The notes under the pieces were generated by a model that was not told where the DNA came from, searched no databases, and saw nothing but the letters and a program-made list of their open reading frames with translations. Shown here piece by piece: positions 9,964-18,600 of a stretch of DNA of 54,517 nt. The position numbers and the translations under genes are program-made. Within the stretch, counting starts at the first letter, position 1. Each line of letters begins with the position of its first letter. Origin of the DNA: an uncultured Caulobacterales bacterium (GTDB taxonomy: Bacteria; Pseudomonadota; Alphaproteobacteria; Caulobacterales; Maricaulaceae); NCBI GenBank assembly GCA_937923115.1, contig CAKZTE010000039.1, positions 1 through 54,517 of the forward strand, read 5' to 3'.

Positions 9964-10935
9964 ATGGCCGAAACTATTCACCACAAAGTTATGATTATTG
10001 GATCTGGCCCTGCAGGCTACACGGCGGCTGTCTATGCCGCGCGCGCTATGCTTGAGCCCGGTATCGTTGCGGGCTTACAGCCCGGTGGTCAATTGACCAT
10101 TACAACGGATGTGGAGAACTATCCCGGTTTCCCAGAAATTCTTGGCCCTGAGCTCATGGATAAATTTAAAGAACACGCTCTCAAATTTGGAACCGCCTTC
10201 TATGAGGATGTCATTTTGGACGTAGACTTCACAAAACGGCCCTTCACCTTGCAATCTGACTCGGGCAAAGTTTACACAGCCGATTCAGTGATTATTGCCA
10301 CTGGCGCGCAAGCCAAATGGCTCGGGCTTGATTCTGAGTACAAATTCCAAGGATTTGGTGTATCGGCCTGCGCGACCTGCGATGGATTTTTCTATCGCAA
10401 CAAAGATGTCTTCGTAATTGGCGGCGGCAACACGGCTGTTGAGGAAGCACTGTTTTTGACAAATTTTGCCTCAAAGGTCACGCTGGTTCACCGCCGCGAC
10501 ACACTGCGCGCGGAGAAGATATTGCAGAAGCGTCTCTTTAAGCACGAGAAAGTTGAAATTCTTTGGAATACCACGCTAGAAGAAATTGTTGGAACCGAAG
10601 CCCCTCGCAGTGTAACGTCTGTTCGGCTGAAAAACGCTCAAACGGGCGAGGAGTTTACGCGTGATACCCATGGTGTTTTCATCGCGATAGGGCACAAGCC
10701 CTCCACAGAGATCTTTAAAGGTCATGTCGACATGAACGAAGGCGGCTACATCACAACAGCACCAGATAGCACAGCGACTAATGTGCCAGGCGTGTTTGCT
10801 ACGGGTGATGTATCTGATGAAGTTTACCGCCAAGCCGTTACAGCGGCCGGCCTCGGGTGTATGGGCGCGCTGGAGGCAGAACGCTGGCTCACAGAGCAGG
10901 CCGCAGATGATGCTCAGCAAGAAGCCGCCGAGTAG
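9964..10935 (+). CDS. trxB: Thioredoxin-disulfide reductase
   Basis: 323 residues from the ATG at 9964 (MAETIHHKVMIIGSGPAGYT), the usual start for alphaproteobacterial TrxB. Upstream in-frame starts at 9910 (ATG) and 9886 (TTG) would add residues encoded partly by the tandem duplication. The enzyme uses NADPH and FAD to reduce thioredoxin. The FAD site GSGPAG is at residues 13-18, the redox pair is Cys136-A-T-Cys139, the NADPH site is VIGGGNTAVEEA, and the final FAD motif is VFATGDV. The stop overlaps the GTG of the LysR gene by one base (TAGTG), so the two are probably cotranscribed. Confidence 0.96.
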   Translation: MAETIHHKVMIIGSGPAGYTAAVYAARAMLEPGIVAGLQPGGQLTITTDVENYPGFPEILGPELMDKFKEHALKFGTAFYEDVILDVDFTKRPFTLQSDSGKVYTADSVIIATGAQAKWLGLDSEYKFQGFGVSACATCDGFFYRNKDVFVIGGGNTAVEEALFLTNFASKVTLVHRRDTLRAEKILQKRLFKHEKVEILWNTTLEEIVGTEAPRSVTSVRLKNAQTGEEFTRDTHGVFIAIGHKPSTEIFKGHVDMNEGGYITTAPDSTATNVPGVFATGDVSDEVYRQAVTAAGLGCMGALEAERWLTEQAADDAQQEAAE

Positions 10936-11837
10936 TGCCCGATATATTAGACTGGGATAAACTAAAAACATTCCATGCTGCGGCCGATGCAGGTTCTCTT
11001 ACGGCCGCCGCAGAACGTCTTGGAATTTCCCAATCTGCAGTATCAAGGCAGATAACCGCTCTCGAAGACAGCTTAGAAACACCGTTATTTCATCGTCATG
11101 CCAGGGGGCTGACATTAACTGAGCAAGGCCGAATTTTATTCCTTGCCGCGAGAGATATTGCGCACCGCACAGCCCTCGCGCAAGCAACCGTGATAAACAG
11201 CCGCAGTAAACCGCAAGGTAAACTTCGCGTCTCAACTCCTATCTCTTTAGGGTCAAATTGGTTGACATCGGTACTACCCGAATTCTTGTCAGCTTACCCT
11301 GAGATCGACGTTGAGCTTGTGCTAGAAGACGAGGAGCATGATTTATCATCTTTTGAAGTCGATTGCGCGCTACGCCCATGGCGCTCAACTCAAGGCGACG
11401 TGATTGAACGTAAACTCGGCACGATATCTCAAAGCCTCTATGCATCTGATACCTATCTTTCCAAATATGGCGCGCCGAAATCGGTTGAAGATTTAGAAAA
11501 TCACCGCATTGTAGCCTTTGGAGACCTTATGCCCTCGCGGCTGCACAGCTCTAATTGGGTGCTGTCGGCTGGTGGGCGCGAGAACCTACCGCTTAAGCCC
11601 ACTTTATCAGTCAGTAATTTACATGGAATCATGAGAGCGGCAGAAGCAGGCATTGGGCTCGCTGGCCTTCCAGATTACATGACGGCACTGTCGCGCCGTT
11701 TAGTGCGCGTTTTGCCAGATCTAAGAGGCCAGCCCTTTGACGTGTTTTTTGTCTATCCCACAGAATTGCGCGGCTCGGTGAAAGCCAAAGTGTTTCGCGA
11801 ATTCCTTATTCGCGTTACAAAAAACTGGGAAAGCTAG
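10935..11837 (+). CDS. LysR-family transcriptional regulator
   Basis: 300 residues starting at a GTG that overlaps the trxB stop. The N-terminal winged helix (about 7-66) shows the LysR pattern: F-H-A-A-A-D-A-G-S-L-T-A-A-A, then LGISQSAVSRQI and LF-R-H-A-R-G-L-LT. The substrate-binding domain starts at about residue 95 (GKLRVSTPISLG). A LysR gene directly after trxB recurs in alphaproteobacteria, by recollection. The position suggests control of redox-related genes, but the effector and targets are unknown. No terminator lies directly after it; the next one is at 12006. Confidence 0.9.
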   Translation: MPDILDWDKLKTFHAAADAGSLTAAAERLGISQSAVSRQITALEDSLETPLFHRHARGLTLTEQGRILFLAARDIAHRTALAQATVINSRSKPQGKLRVSTPISLGSNWLTSVLPEFLSAYPEIDVELVLEDEEHDLSSFEVDCALRPWRSTQGDVIERKLGTISQSLYASDTYLSKYGAPKSVEDLENHRIVAFGDLMPSRLHSSNWVLSAGGRENLPLKPTLSVSNLHGIMRAAEAGIGLAGLPDYMTALSRRLVRVLPDLRGQPFDVFFVYPTELRGSVKAKVFREFLIRVTKNWES

Positions 11838-11875
11838 CCCCATGTCCCAAACCCATGCATTTACGCATAGCTCCG

Positions 11876-11903
11876 TTGCAGCTGTGTCCGTTGTTTTTAT
11901 AAC
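11876..11903 (+). promoter_or_regulatory. Candidate sigma70-type promoter for the sRNA
   Basis: TTGCAG (11876-11881), a 16-base spacer and TATAAC (11898-11903). A dyad ATAACT (11899-11904) / AGTTAT (11914-11919) overlaps the -10 region and the expected start and could be an operator. Predicted by eye. Confidence 0.4.
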
Positions 11904-11909
11904 TTAACA

Positions 11910-12041
11910 TCTTAGTTATTAGGCACGCAAGACAACGTCCTCCCTTTTTGTTTTCTTGTTTTTACCGCTTACCTGTCCTCCCCGGATTGTAATGCGAAGA
12001 CTTCCGCCGAACCGGTCTAGCACCGCGTTCGGCTTTTTTTT
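11910..12041 (+). ncRNA. Candidate small RNA with two anti-Shine-Dalgarno motifs
   Basis: The space between the LysR gene and the histidine kinase has a promoter-like pair at 11876-11903. Two copies of GTCCTCCC follow (11937-11944 and 11975-11982), both in pyrimidine-rich, probably unpaired sequence. It ends in a strong terminator. The expected RNA is about 130 nt. C-rich motifs of this type, complementary to ribosome sites, are typical of alphaproteobacterial sRNAs such as the alpha-r14/15 and CcsR groups, which repress translation. It could instead be the 3' UTR of the trxB-lysR transcript, possibly processed. No reading frame of note fills it. I did not recognise a named family. Confidence 0.45.
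12006..12041 (+). terminator. Strong rho-independent terminator before the histidine kinase
   Basis: GCCGAAC (12006-12012) pairs with GTTCGGC (12027-12033); an inner CGGT (12013-12016) pairs with ACCG (12022-12025). Eight T follow. It ends the trxB-lysR unit and/or the candidate sRNA. Confidence 0.9.
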
Positions 12042-12112
12042 GCCATTTGTTAACCAAAACCAGCATATGGATTTTGTGTGGGGTATTTTTTAAACAGCAA
12101 CCAAGGCTCTTG

Positions 12113-14614
12113 ATGAACCCTCAAGCGATATCAAATGTTTTAGACAACATTTCGTCCCTCCGCATTGAAGCAGGACGAGAGGCCGAATTTTTTAAGATGA
12201 TTGACGAGGCCTTAGATGTCGGCGTTGCAATTCTCGATGAGAATATGACTTATCGATACATGGGCGAAGGCATGATGGAGCAGCTTGGTCTTCCGCCCGG
12301 TACGCTGAAGGTTGGCGATAGTTTAAAGGACTGCCATGACGCGATGGTTAAGCACGGCATTTTACCGCAAAACATCCTTGAAGACCGCCGAATTTCGACA
12401 CAAAAAAACTTAAGCGGCGAAGTCCAAAGAGATGCGGACTACATACACGAATTTAGTAATGGCCGAAAAATTCAACTTGTTCGTAAAAAATTAGCAAACG
12501 GCTATCTTGTGTCTATGTCCTTTGACGTGACCTCGCTTGTGGAAAAAGATGATATCCTTGAGGAGTCATTACGTCTTGGAGGCGCGGGCTATTGGACCTA
12601 CGATTTTAAAACGAAAAAGTACAAACTGAGCAAAACACTCCAGCATTATTTCGGTCCAAAGATCGTTCGACAAATAAATGAGCATGGTATTGCAAGCACG
12701 ATGCACAAAGAAGATAGGCACATGTTCAAAGAGGCCTTGAGCAACCTTGCTGAAAATAATTATATATTTGATATTACGTGTCGTACGAATAGAGGCAAAG
12801 GAGATGGTGAGTATAGCCGGTCCATTGGCAAAATACATCGCGATGCAAATGGTAAACCAGATGTAATTCGGACCTTCGTGAAAGACATTACGAAAGAACA
12901 TTTTCAAGCAAAAGCGCTTGAGCGTGCCAAAGACGAGGCGATTGCAGCCTCTCATGCGAAATCTCAGTTTCTGGCCAATATGAGCCACGAAATCAGGACG
13001 CCAATGAATGGTGTATTAGGCATGGCAGAGCTTTTGTCCAATAGCGACATCAACGATCAACAGCGCGAGTTTGTGAAAGTTATAAATAATTCCGCAACCG
13101 CCCTTCTGACTATCATAAATGACATTCTAGATTTCTCGAAAATCGAAGCCGGAGCGCTAGAGCTTGATCCGACCCCCTTTGATCTTCGAGACACGATATG
13201 CGATGTTGTGTCACTGCTTTCATGCAAAGCAAAAGAGAAAAACCTTGAGGTAATTGTCAACTATCCAAGCTCTTTGCCCAATCGGTTTATTGCGGATGCT
13301 GGACGTCTTCGTCAAGTCATAATGAATCTCGTCGGCAATGCCGTAAAATTTACCGATAAAGGCTATATTCTAGTTGAAGTCGACATTGTAGCAGCGGGAC
13401 GTTCAACTGACAAAGGCATGGTCACGATTAGCGTCAAAGACACGGGAATTGGAATTGAGAACCAGAAAATTGCGAGCGTCTTTCAAAAATTCACCCAAGC
13501 GGATGGCAGTACAACTCGTAATTACGGCGGCACGGGACTTGGCTTAAGCATCTCGAAAAAAATCGTTGAGCTTATGAATGGACGAATGGCCGTTAACTCC
13601 ACCTTTGGCTCGGGCTCAACCTTTAGCTTTACGGTGCCGCTGTCGCAAGACATAAACCAAGAAGCGCCCGCCTATGATACGACAATCGTATCTGGAAAGC
13701 GCGTTCTTATCGTTGATGACATTCAGGTAAACCGGCAGATTATGTCCCAACAGGCCACCACCTTGAACATGCGTGTCGCGACCTGTGATAATGGAGTTGA
13801 CGCCCTGACGGAACTTTTAAACGCACATAGACGCAACGATGCCTATGACCTCATTCTCATGGATTATTTAATGCCCGGCCTTGATGGCAAAGAGTTATCA
13901 GCCATGATTTCTACAAATGAAACCCTGAAAAATACGCCAATCATCATGTTGTCATCCTGCGATCAACCACTTTCAAGCGAGGATTTTGCAAAAATCGGTG
14001 TGCGTAGCTTCCTGATGAAACCCGTAAGAGAAGCCCGATTGGCGCAAACCATAATTTCAATATTATCCGAGCAACAAAGCGACATAGAAGCGGCCTCAGT
14101 TTCGCAGCAAGCTTCAAGTCAAATTCCAAGCACGCAGCCTCAGACCCGTCAGAAAGTTAAGGCAGGCTCGTTAAAAATAATTCCTGGGCAAGAGAGCGCA
14201 GAGGCGGCAATTGAAATTCTTGTCGCAGAAGATTTTAAACTTAATCAAGATGTTGTGCGCCTGATGTTGATTGACTCAAAGTTCAAACCTGTTTTTGCCA
14301 ATAACGGCGACGAAGCCGTGAATATGTTTAGTTCAGAACCAGATCGTTTCGCGCTCGTTTTGATGGATGTGTCTATGCCTGTCATGGATGGCTATGAAGC
14401 CACAGGCAAAATTAATGACTTCAATGTCGCAAATAATCGCCCTCACACACCGATCATTGCCCTGACTGGACACGCCCTGAAATATGACCGCGAGAACTGC
14501 TTGGACGCGGGCATGGATGATTTCCTCGTAAAGCCTGTACAGCAAATTAAACTTCTGGAGACTCTTGAGAAGTTCTATACGATGACCCACGGCGAAGTTC
14601 AGAAAATCGCTTAA
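12113..14614 (+). CDS. Hybrid sensor histidine kinase with two receiver domains
   Basis: 833 residues from the ATG at 12113 (MNPQAISNVLDNISS); an in-frame TTG at 12047 lies too close to the terminator. No membrane segment is visible, so it is probably cytosolic. Two PAS-like segments occupy about residues 25-140 and 150-265. They are followed by HisKA with phospho-acceptor His292 (MSHEIRTPMNG) and the HATPase domain (NLVGNAVKFTDKG, DTGIGI, GGTGLGLSI). Then come two receivers: Asp584 in LMDYLMPG with acidic pair 535/536, and Asp752 in LMDVSMP. No HPt domain is fused. It therefore needs an external phosphotransfer protein; a stand-alone HPt gene lies 10 kb away. The signal sensed is unknown. 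It shares a TTAA stop overlap with the next gene. Confidence 0.92.
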   Translation: MNPQAISNVLDNISSLRIEAGREAEFFKMIDEALDVGVAILDENMTYRYMGEGMMEQLGLPPGTLKVGDSLKDCHDAMVKHGILPQNILEDRRISTQKNLSGEVQRDADYIHEFSNGRKIQLVRKKLANGYLVSMSFDVTSLVEKDDILEESLRLGGAGYWTYDFKTKKYKLSKTLQHYFGPKIVRQINEHGIASTMHKEDRHMFKEALSNLAENNYIFDITCRTNRGKGDGEYSRSIGKIHRDANGKPDVIRTFVKDITKEHFQAKALERAKDEAIAASHAKSQFLANMSHEIRTPMNGVLGMAELLSNSDINDQQREFVKVINNSATALLTIINDILDFSKIEAGALELDPTPFDLRDTICDVVSLLSCKAKEKNLEVIVNYPSSLPNRFIADAGRLRQVIMNLVGNAVKFTDKGYILVEVDIVAAGRSTDKGMVTISVKDTGIGIENQKIASVFQKFTQADGSTTRNYGGTGLGLSISKKIVELMNGRMAVNSTFGSGSTFSFTVPLSQDINQEAPAYDTTIVSGKRVLIVDDIQVNRQIMSQQATTLNMRVATCDNGVDALTELLNAHRRNDAYDLILMDYLMPGLDGKELSAMISTNETLKNTPIIMLSSCDQPLSSEDFAKIGVRSFLMKPVREARLAQTIISILSEQQSDIEAASVSQQASSQIPSTQPQTRQKVKAGSLKIIPGQESAEAAIEILVAEDFKLNQDVVRLMLIDSKFKPVFANNGDEAVNMFSSEPDRFALVLMDVSMPVMDGYEATGKINDFNVANNRPHTPIIALTGHALKYDRENCLDAGMDDFLVKPVQQIKLLETLEKFYTMTHGEVQKIA

Positions 14615-15834
14615 CGTAGCTTTCTAGAAAAATTTGCTATGCGTTCACAGGCTTTTTCAAGCGTGGCCATGTCTGCGGCATAAGACAACCGCATATGAGG
14701 CGCGCTATGAAAGGCTGTGCCGGGCACGACAGCCACATGCGCTTCCGCAAGCAGCGCATTTGCGACGTCCACGTCCGTCTTTAGCACTGTTCCAGCCTCC
14801 GTCTGAAGGCCAATCCAGTCCTTACAATCTGGATAGACATAGAACGCACCATCAGGCATTTGGCAGCGCAAGCCATCAAGTTGATTTAGCGAGGTCACAA
14901 CATAATTTCGACGCGCCGCATAGGCCGCTTTCCAATCTATCAGAAAATCATGGGGGCCTGACAATGCCGCAACGGCTGCCCACTGTGAAATTGTGCATGG
15001 GTTTGATGTCGACTGGCTCATGACTTTTGCCATTGCGCGGATGAGCCATTCTGGCCCTGCCCCATATCCAATACGCCACCCTGTCATGGCATAAGCTTTG
15101 GAGACGCCGTTCATCGTGAGCGTGCGGCTATATAGTTCAGGAACGGCCTGCGCTATAGTTGTGAACGCGAAATCATCATAGATAAGATGCTCATAAATAT
15201 CGTCGGACAAAATGAGAATATGCGGATGGCGCAAGAGCACCTCGCCCAGGCCGATGAGCTCAGTGTGGCTATATCCCGCCCCCGTTGGATTCGATGGTGA
15301 GTTTAAAACCAGCCAGCGCGTTTGCGGCGTGATGGCCTGCTCTAGCTGCTGCGGCGTGATTTTGAACCCTGAATCGCTGTTGCAGGGCACAATAATGGGT
15401 GTTCCGCCTGAAAGGCGAACCATCTCAGGATAAGATACCCAACACGGCGCAGGAATAATGACCTCATCCCCCGGATCAAGGGTCGCCATCAAGGCATTAT
15501 GAAGAACGGGTTTACCGCCGGGCGATACATTAATCTGCGAAGGCGCATAAGTAAGCTTATTATCGCGCTGAAACTTAAGACATATTTGCTCTTTGAGTTC
15601 TGCAATTCCGTCTACATTTGTGTAGTTCGTTTTGCCGTCTTGTATCGCGTGATAGGCGGCCTCTTTGATATGCTCTGGCGTATCAAAGTCTGGCTCCCCC
15701 GCCCCAAGGCCAATGACATCAACGCCAGCCGCCCTCATATCCCGCGCCGCTTGGGTCACGGCCATTGTAGCAGACGGCGCGACGCGCGATAGGTTATGCG
15801 AAATTTTAACATGGCGCGGGTCAATATTGGACAT
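14611..15834 (-). CDS. Pyridoxal-phosphate aminotransferase, aspartate aminotransferase type (class I)
   Basis: 407 residues. It has the fold I aminotransferase signatures LGAGEPDFDTPEHI, NSPSNPTG and SDDIYEHLIYD, and the PLP lysine Lys246 in NGVSKAYAMTGWRIGY. It is closest in look to the bacterial AspC/AatA Ib subgroup, which moves amino groups between aspartate and 2-oxoglutarate and often accepts prephenate or aromatic acids. The start ATG at 15834 has GAGAAT upstream. The gene converges on the histidine kinase, sharing the palindromic TTAA so that each stop codon lies within the other. Exact substrate range unproven. Confidence 0.92.
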   Translation of the reverse strand: MSNIDPRHVKISHNLSRVAPSATMAVTQAARDMRAAGVDVIGLGAGEPDFDTPEHIKEAAYHAIQDGKTNYTNVDGIAELKEQICLKFQRDNKLTYAPSQINVSPGGKPVLHNALMATLDPGDEVIIPAPCWVSYPEMVRLSGGTPIIVPCNSDSGFKITPQQLEQAITPQTRWLVLNSPSNPTGAGYSHTELIGLGEVLLRHPHILILSDDIYEHLIYDDFAFTTIAQAVPELYSRTLTMNGVSKAYAMTGWRIGYGAGPEWLIRAMAKVMSQSTSNPCTISQWAAVAALSGPHDFLIDWKAAYAARRNYVVTSLNQLDGLRCQMPDGAFYVYPDCKDWIGLQTEAGTVLKTDVDVANALLAEAHVAVVPGTAFHSAPHMRLSYAADMATLEKACERIANFSRKLR

Positions 15835-15930
15835 AGTATTCTCAGTTATGAAAAGCTAAAGGCTGACGAAAAGACCCATACAACATGGCGCAGTCACGCT
15901 GGATTGCAAAGCAATATTGGGACTAATGAT

Positions 15931-16833
15931 ATGTCAGTCAAAGAATTTTTGGTTCTGTTCTTGGTATGCGTCATTTGGGGCATGCACTTTATTGTCATGA
16001 AGGTCACAGTGGGCAACACAGCGCCGCCCTTGTTTTATGCCGCCGTGCGCATGACAATTGTTATGGTGCTACTCCTGCCGTGGCTGAAATGGCATGCTGG
16101 TTCCATGAGATATGTGTTGATGGCAGGGCTTGGATATGGTGCGCTGAACTATGCGTTTATGTTTCCAGCCATGGGCATGACCACAGCCGCTGCTGGCGCA
16201 ATCACCATTGAATTGTATGTCCCTTTTTCAATAATATTGTCCGTGATCTGGCTCGGTGATCGTATCGGACCGAAACGCATCTTCGGCATAGCGCTCGCTT
16301 TCCTCGGCGTTACGGTGATTGCTATGGGTAAGCCTGACGAAACGGCGGGGCCGCTCTTCCTGATGGGTATAATTCTCATGGTTGGGGCTGCAATGAGCGA
16401 AGCTGTCGGCGCGGTGCTCGTGAAGAAAGTCACGGGCATAAAGCCGCTCGCCCTTCTTGCTTGGTTTGCAGTGGTTGGCACCGTAGTTCTTTGGGTTTTA
16501 ACCTGGCAAATTGAGGACAATCAAATGCAATCTTTCGCGCCTGAAAACCGCATGAACTTCCTCTGGGCGCTGTTATATTCCGCGCTTTTGGTTTCAGTCG
16601 TAGCACATGCAAGTTACTATTGGCTCTTGCAGCGCCTTCCCATTTATATTGTGTCAACATCAGGTCTTATGACAACCGTGGTAGCGATTGCAGCGGGCCA
16701 CTATATTCTTGGCGAAGCTTTAACACCGCAGCTCTTGATGGGGGCAGCGCTGACACTGCTTGGCATAGGTTTCATTTTATACTCGCGCGCGAAACGCGCT
16801 GAGGACCCACCGCTGCCAATAAACGAAATTTAA
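15931..16833 (+). CDS. EamA/DMT-family transporter
   Basis: 300 residues from the ATG at 15931, which has GGGA at good spacing; longer in-frame starts add hydrophilic residues that do not fit the family. About ten membrane segments form two EamA repeats (roughly residues 5-135 and 150-285). The first starts with FLVLFLVCVIWGMHFIVMK, the usual W-G-x-x-F pattern. Such proteins export amino acids or other metabolites, but the substrate cannot be told. It is divergent from the aminotransferase with about 95 bp between the starts, so amino acid handling is a plausible link. Confidence 0.88.
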   Translation: MSVKEFLVLFLVCVIWGMHFIVMKVTVGNTAPPLFYAAVRMTIVMVLLLPWLKWHAGSMRYVLMAGLGYGALNYAFMFPAMGMTTAAAGAITIELYVPFSIILSVIWLGDRIGPKRIFGIALAFLGVTVIAMGKPDETAGPLFLMGIILMVGAAMSEAVGAVLVKKVTGIKPLALLAWFAVVGTVVLWVLTWQIEDNQMQSFAPENRMNFLWALLYSALLVSVVAHASYYWLLQRLPIYIVSTSGLMTTVVAIAAGHYILGEALTPQLLMGAALTLLGIGFILYSRAKRAEDPPLPINEI

Positions 16834-16914
16834 TTGGCGAGTCACGTATTACGCCCTAGTCTACACGCTCAGCGTCCGTCTTACGGGCACAACCCTGTTT
16901 AGAACGGCCTACAT

Positions 16915-18600
16915 GTGACCTTTCGCACATATGTATACGACCGATTTTCGCCCTATCTGGATGATGATCCATGGGTGGATTTCTTTGATGACATCGCGCA
17001 GCGCGGTACAACCATATTGTCTGCCGTTTTGTTTGTGCATGTCGCGCTGTTTTTCGTAATGAACGCCAATTTTGTGGTGCCCGACCTGAAAGAGAAAGAC
17101 CCTGAACCGATTCCGGTTCAGATTTTTTCCTATGAAGACTTACAGCCAGAGCCCGCGCCAGAACCTGATGTCATTGAAGTTGCCCCTATTACGCCGCCTC
17201 CGCCGCCGCCTCGCGTGAAGCCGCGACCTCAGTCTCAGCCAACCCCGCAGCCTGCGCCGCCGCCCCCACCGCCGCCCGTAGAGGACATTATTGTTGAGCG
17301 TGAACCACAGCCTATCATTGCGCCCCTGCCGCCTGATATTTTAATCAACGAAACGCCAGTTGAAACAGAAAATACGATCCCAGAGTTCGCCTTGACAGAA
17401 CCGATACAAGAGACTGTAATTCAGCCACCTATTGTGACTGAACCCATTCCGCAGCCTATTATAGAAATTTTTGAACCAGAGCCAACTCCTGAAACTATCC
17501 CAGAGCCCTTTATTGAACCAGCACCGCAATATGAAATCGAAATTTTCGAGCCAGCGCCAATTGTTGAACCAGAGCCCGTTCCCGAGCCGATCTTTGAACC
17601 TGAGCCTGTCATAGAACCCACCGTTGAGAATGACCCCATCCGCGAGCCCATTATTGTAGAGCCTTTGATTGAGCTAGAAGCGCCAGAACCTTTTCCGGAA
17701 TTTACTCCGCCACAAATAGAGGAACCCGTCATTGAGCAAGCGCCAATTATTACGCCCACCGCCCCCTTGGAGCCTGCCCCTGTGACGCCGCCCGCCGTAC
17801 AAACGCCGCAAGAACCGGTTGAGCCTGAAATAGAAACAGCCCCCGTAATCACAACGGCCCCAACAATTTTGGCCTCTCCAGACGCGCCAAGCACGTCCGA
17901 AGAAGCCGAGAAAGCCGTGCCGCAAGAACAAGCCGCGCCTGTTAACGATTTTCTGTTCAATCCAAAAACCAAATTCCCAACGGCTCCCGCGCCAAGAGGC
18001 GGAACGCAGCGTCCCTCTGCGCCTGCATCAGGCGGCGGTAGTACGGGCGGCGCGATATCACTGGACGGTGAAGGCGGCATCCCAGGCGGTGGCACTGCCC
18101 GCGCGCCTATACAGCGCGGCGGGGGTTCCGCGGGCTGGGCCATGTCGCCACAAGGCGGAAGCGGAGGTCTGGGCGAAGGCGGCAAGGGCCTTATGCTTGA
18201 TATCAGGTGCCGCGAAGCGAAGCGCACCCATGCTGATTGCCCTGAGTATTTAGCCAAGTTCAAAGGTCGCAATGCTGCGGGCTATGAAAGCTTTGGCGCG
18301 CATTCCAATGGAGCTGTTGCAGGCTCAACGCGCGGCGCACGCGCAGGAACTTATAGCAACCCGAGTGTGGGCGGCGGGCGCGACCCATGGGCCCTCGGCG
18401 CAGGTAGTAATTCCGTCAATGCTGGCGGGCCGTCATCGACAGTATTAGAAGATGCCGATTTTGGGCGCGAATTTCTTGGCACTAATCTGGGGGATGGTTC
18501 GCAACCTCCCCGAATGCGAGACTTACTCAAAGAACCCACAAAACCATGGGACGGCGGCGTCATTGAATTGCCAAAAGCACCCGAAGAAGACGAACCCTAG
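16915..18600 (+). CDS. Large proline/glutamate-rich single-pass envelope protein, TonB/TolA-like layout
   Basis: 561 residues. The first usable start is GTG at 16915; an ATG two bases upstream is out of frame and stops at once. The order is a short cytosolic N-terminus, one membrane segment at about 33-54, then PEPIPVQIFSYEDL as in TonB N-termini. A very long extended Pro/Glu/Ile-rich region follows (about 60-330), then a Gly-rich stretch (350-430) and a C-terminal part with a Cys pair (DIRCREAKRTHADCPEY). No standard TonB C-terminal domain is recognisable. It could span the periplasm to contact the outer membrane. It is not one I can name. It shares the stop palindrome CTAG with the dehydratase gene. 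Confidence 0.75.
   Translation: MTFRTYVYDRFSPYLDDDPWVDFFDDIAQRGTTILSAVLFVHVALFFVMNANFVVPDLKEKDPEPIPVQIFSYEDLQPEPAPEPDVIEVAPITPPPPPPRVKPRPQSQPTPQPAPPPPPPPVEDIIVEREPQPIIAPLPPDILINETPVETENTIPEFALTEPIQETVIQPPIVTEPIPQPIIEIFEPEPTPETIPEPFIEPAPQYEIEIFEPAPIVEPEPVPEPIFEPEPVIEPTVENDPIREPIIVEPLIELEAPEPFPEFTPPQIEEPVIEQAPIITPTAPLEPAPVTPPAVQTPQEPVEPEIETAPVITTAPTILASPDAPSTSEEAEKAVPQEQAAPVNDFLFNPKTKFPTAPAPRGGTQRPSAPASGGGSTGGAISLDGEGGIPGGGTARAPIQRGGGSAGWAMSPQGGSGGLGEGGKGLMLDIRCREAKRTHADCPEYLAKFKGRNAAGYESFGAHSNGAVAGSTRGARAGTYSNPSVGGGRDPWALGAGSNSVNAGGPSSTVLEDADFGREFLGTNLGDGSQPPRMRDLLKEPTKPWDGGVIELPKAPEEDEP

Noticed and set aside
12047-12112. Upstream TTG start for the hybrid kinase
   Set aside because: It begins six bases after the terminator T run with no ribosome site, and the added residues are not domain-like; the ATG at 12113 has CAAGG upstream.
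17421-18272. A 283-codon Gly/Ser-rich open frame on the minus strand opposite the proline-rich gene
   Set aside because: It is the reverse complement of Pro/Glu codon repeats; it has no ribosome site or domain, and the plus-strand protein has a credible membrane segment and order.
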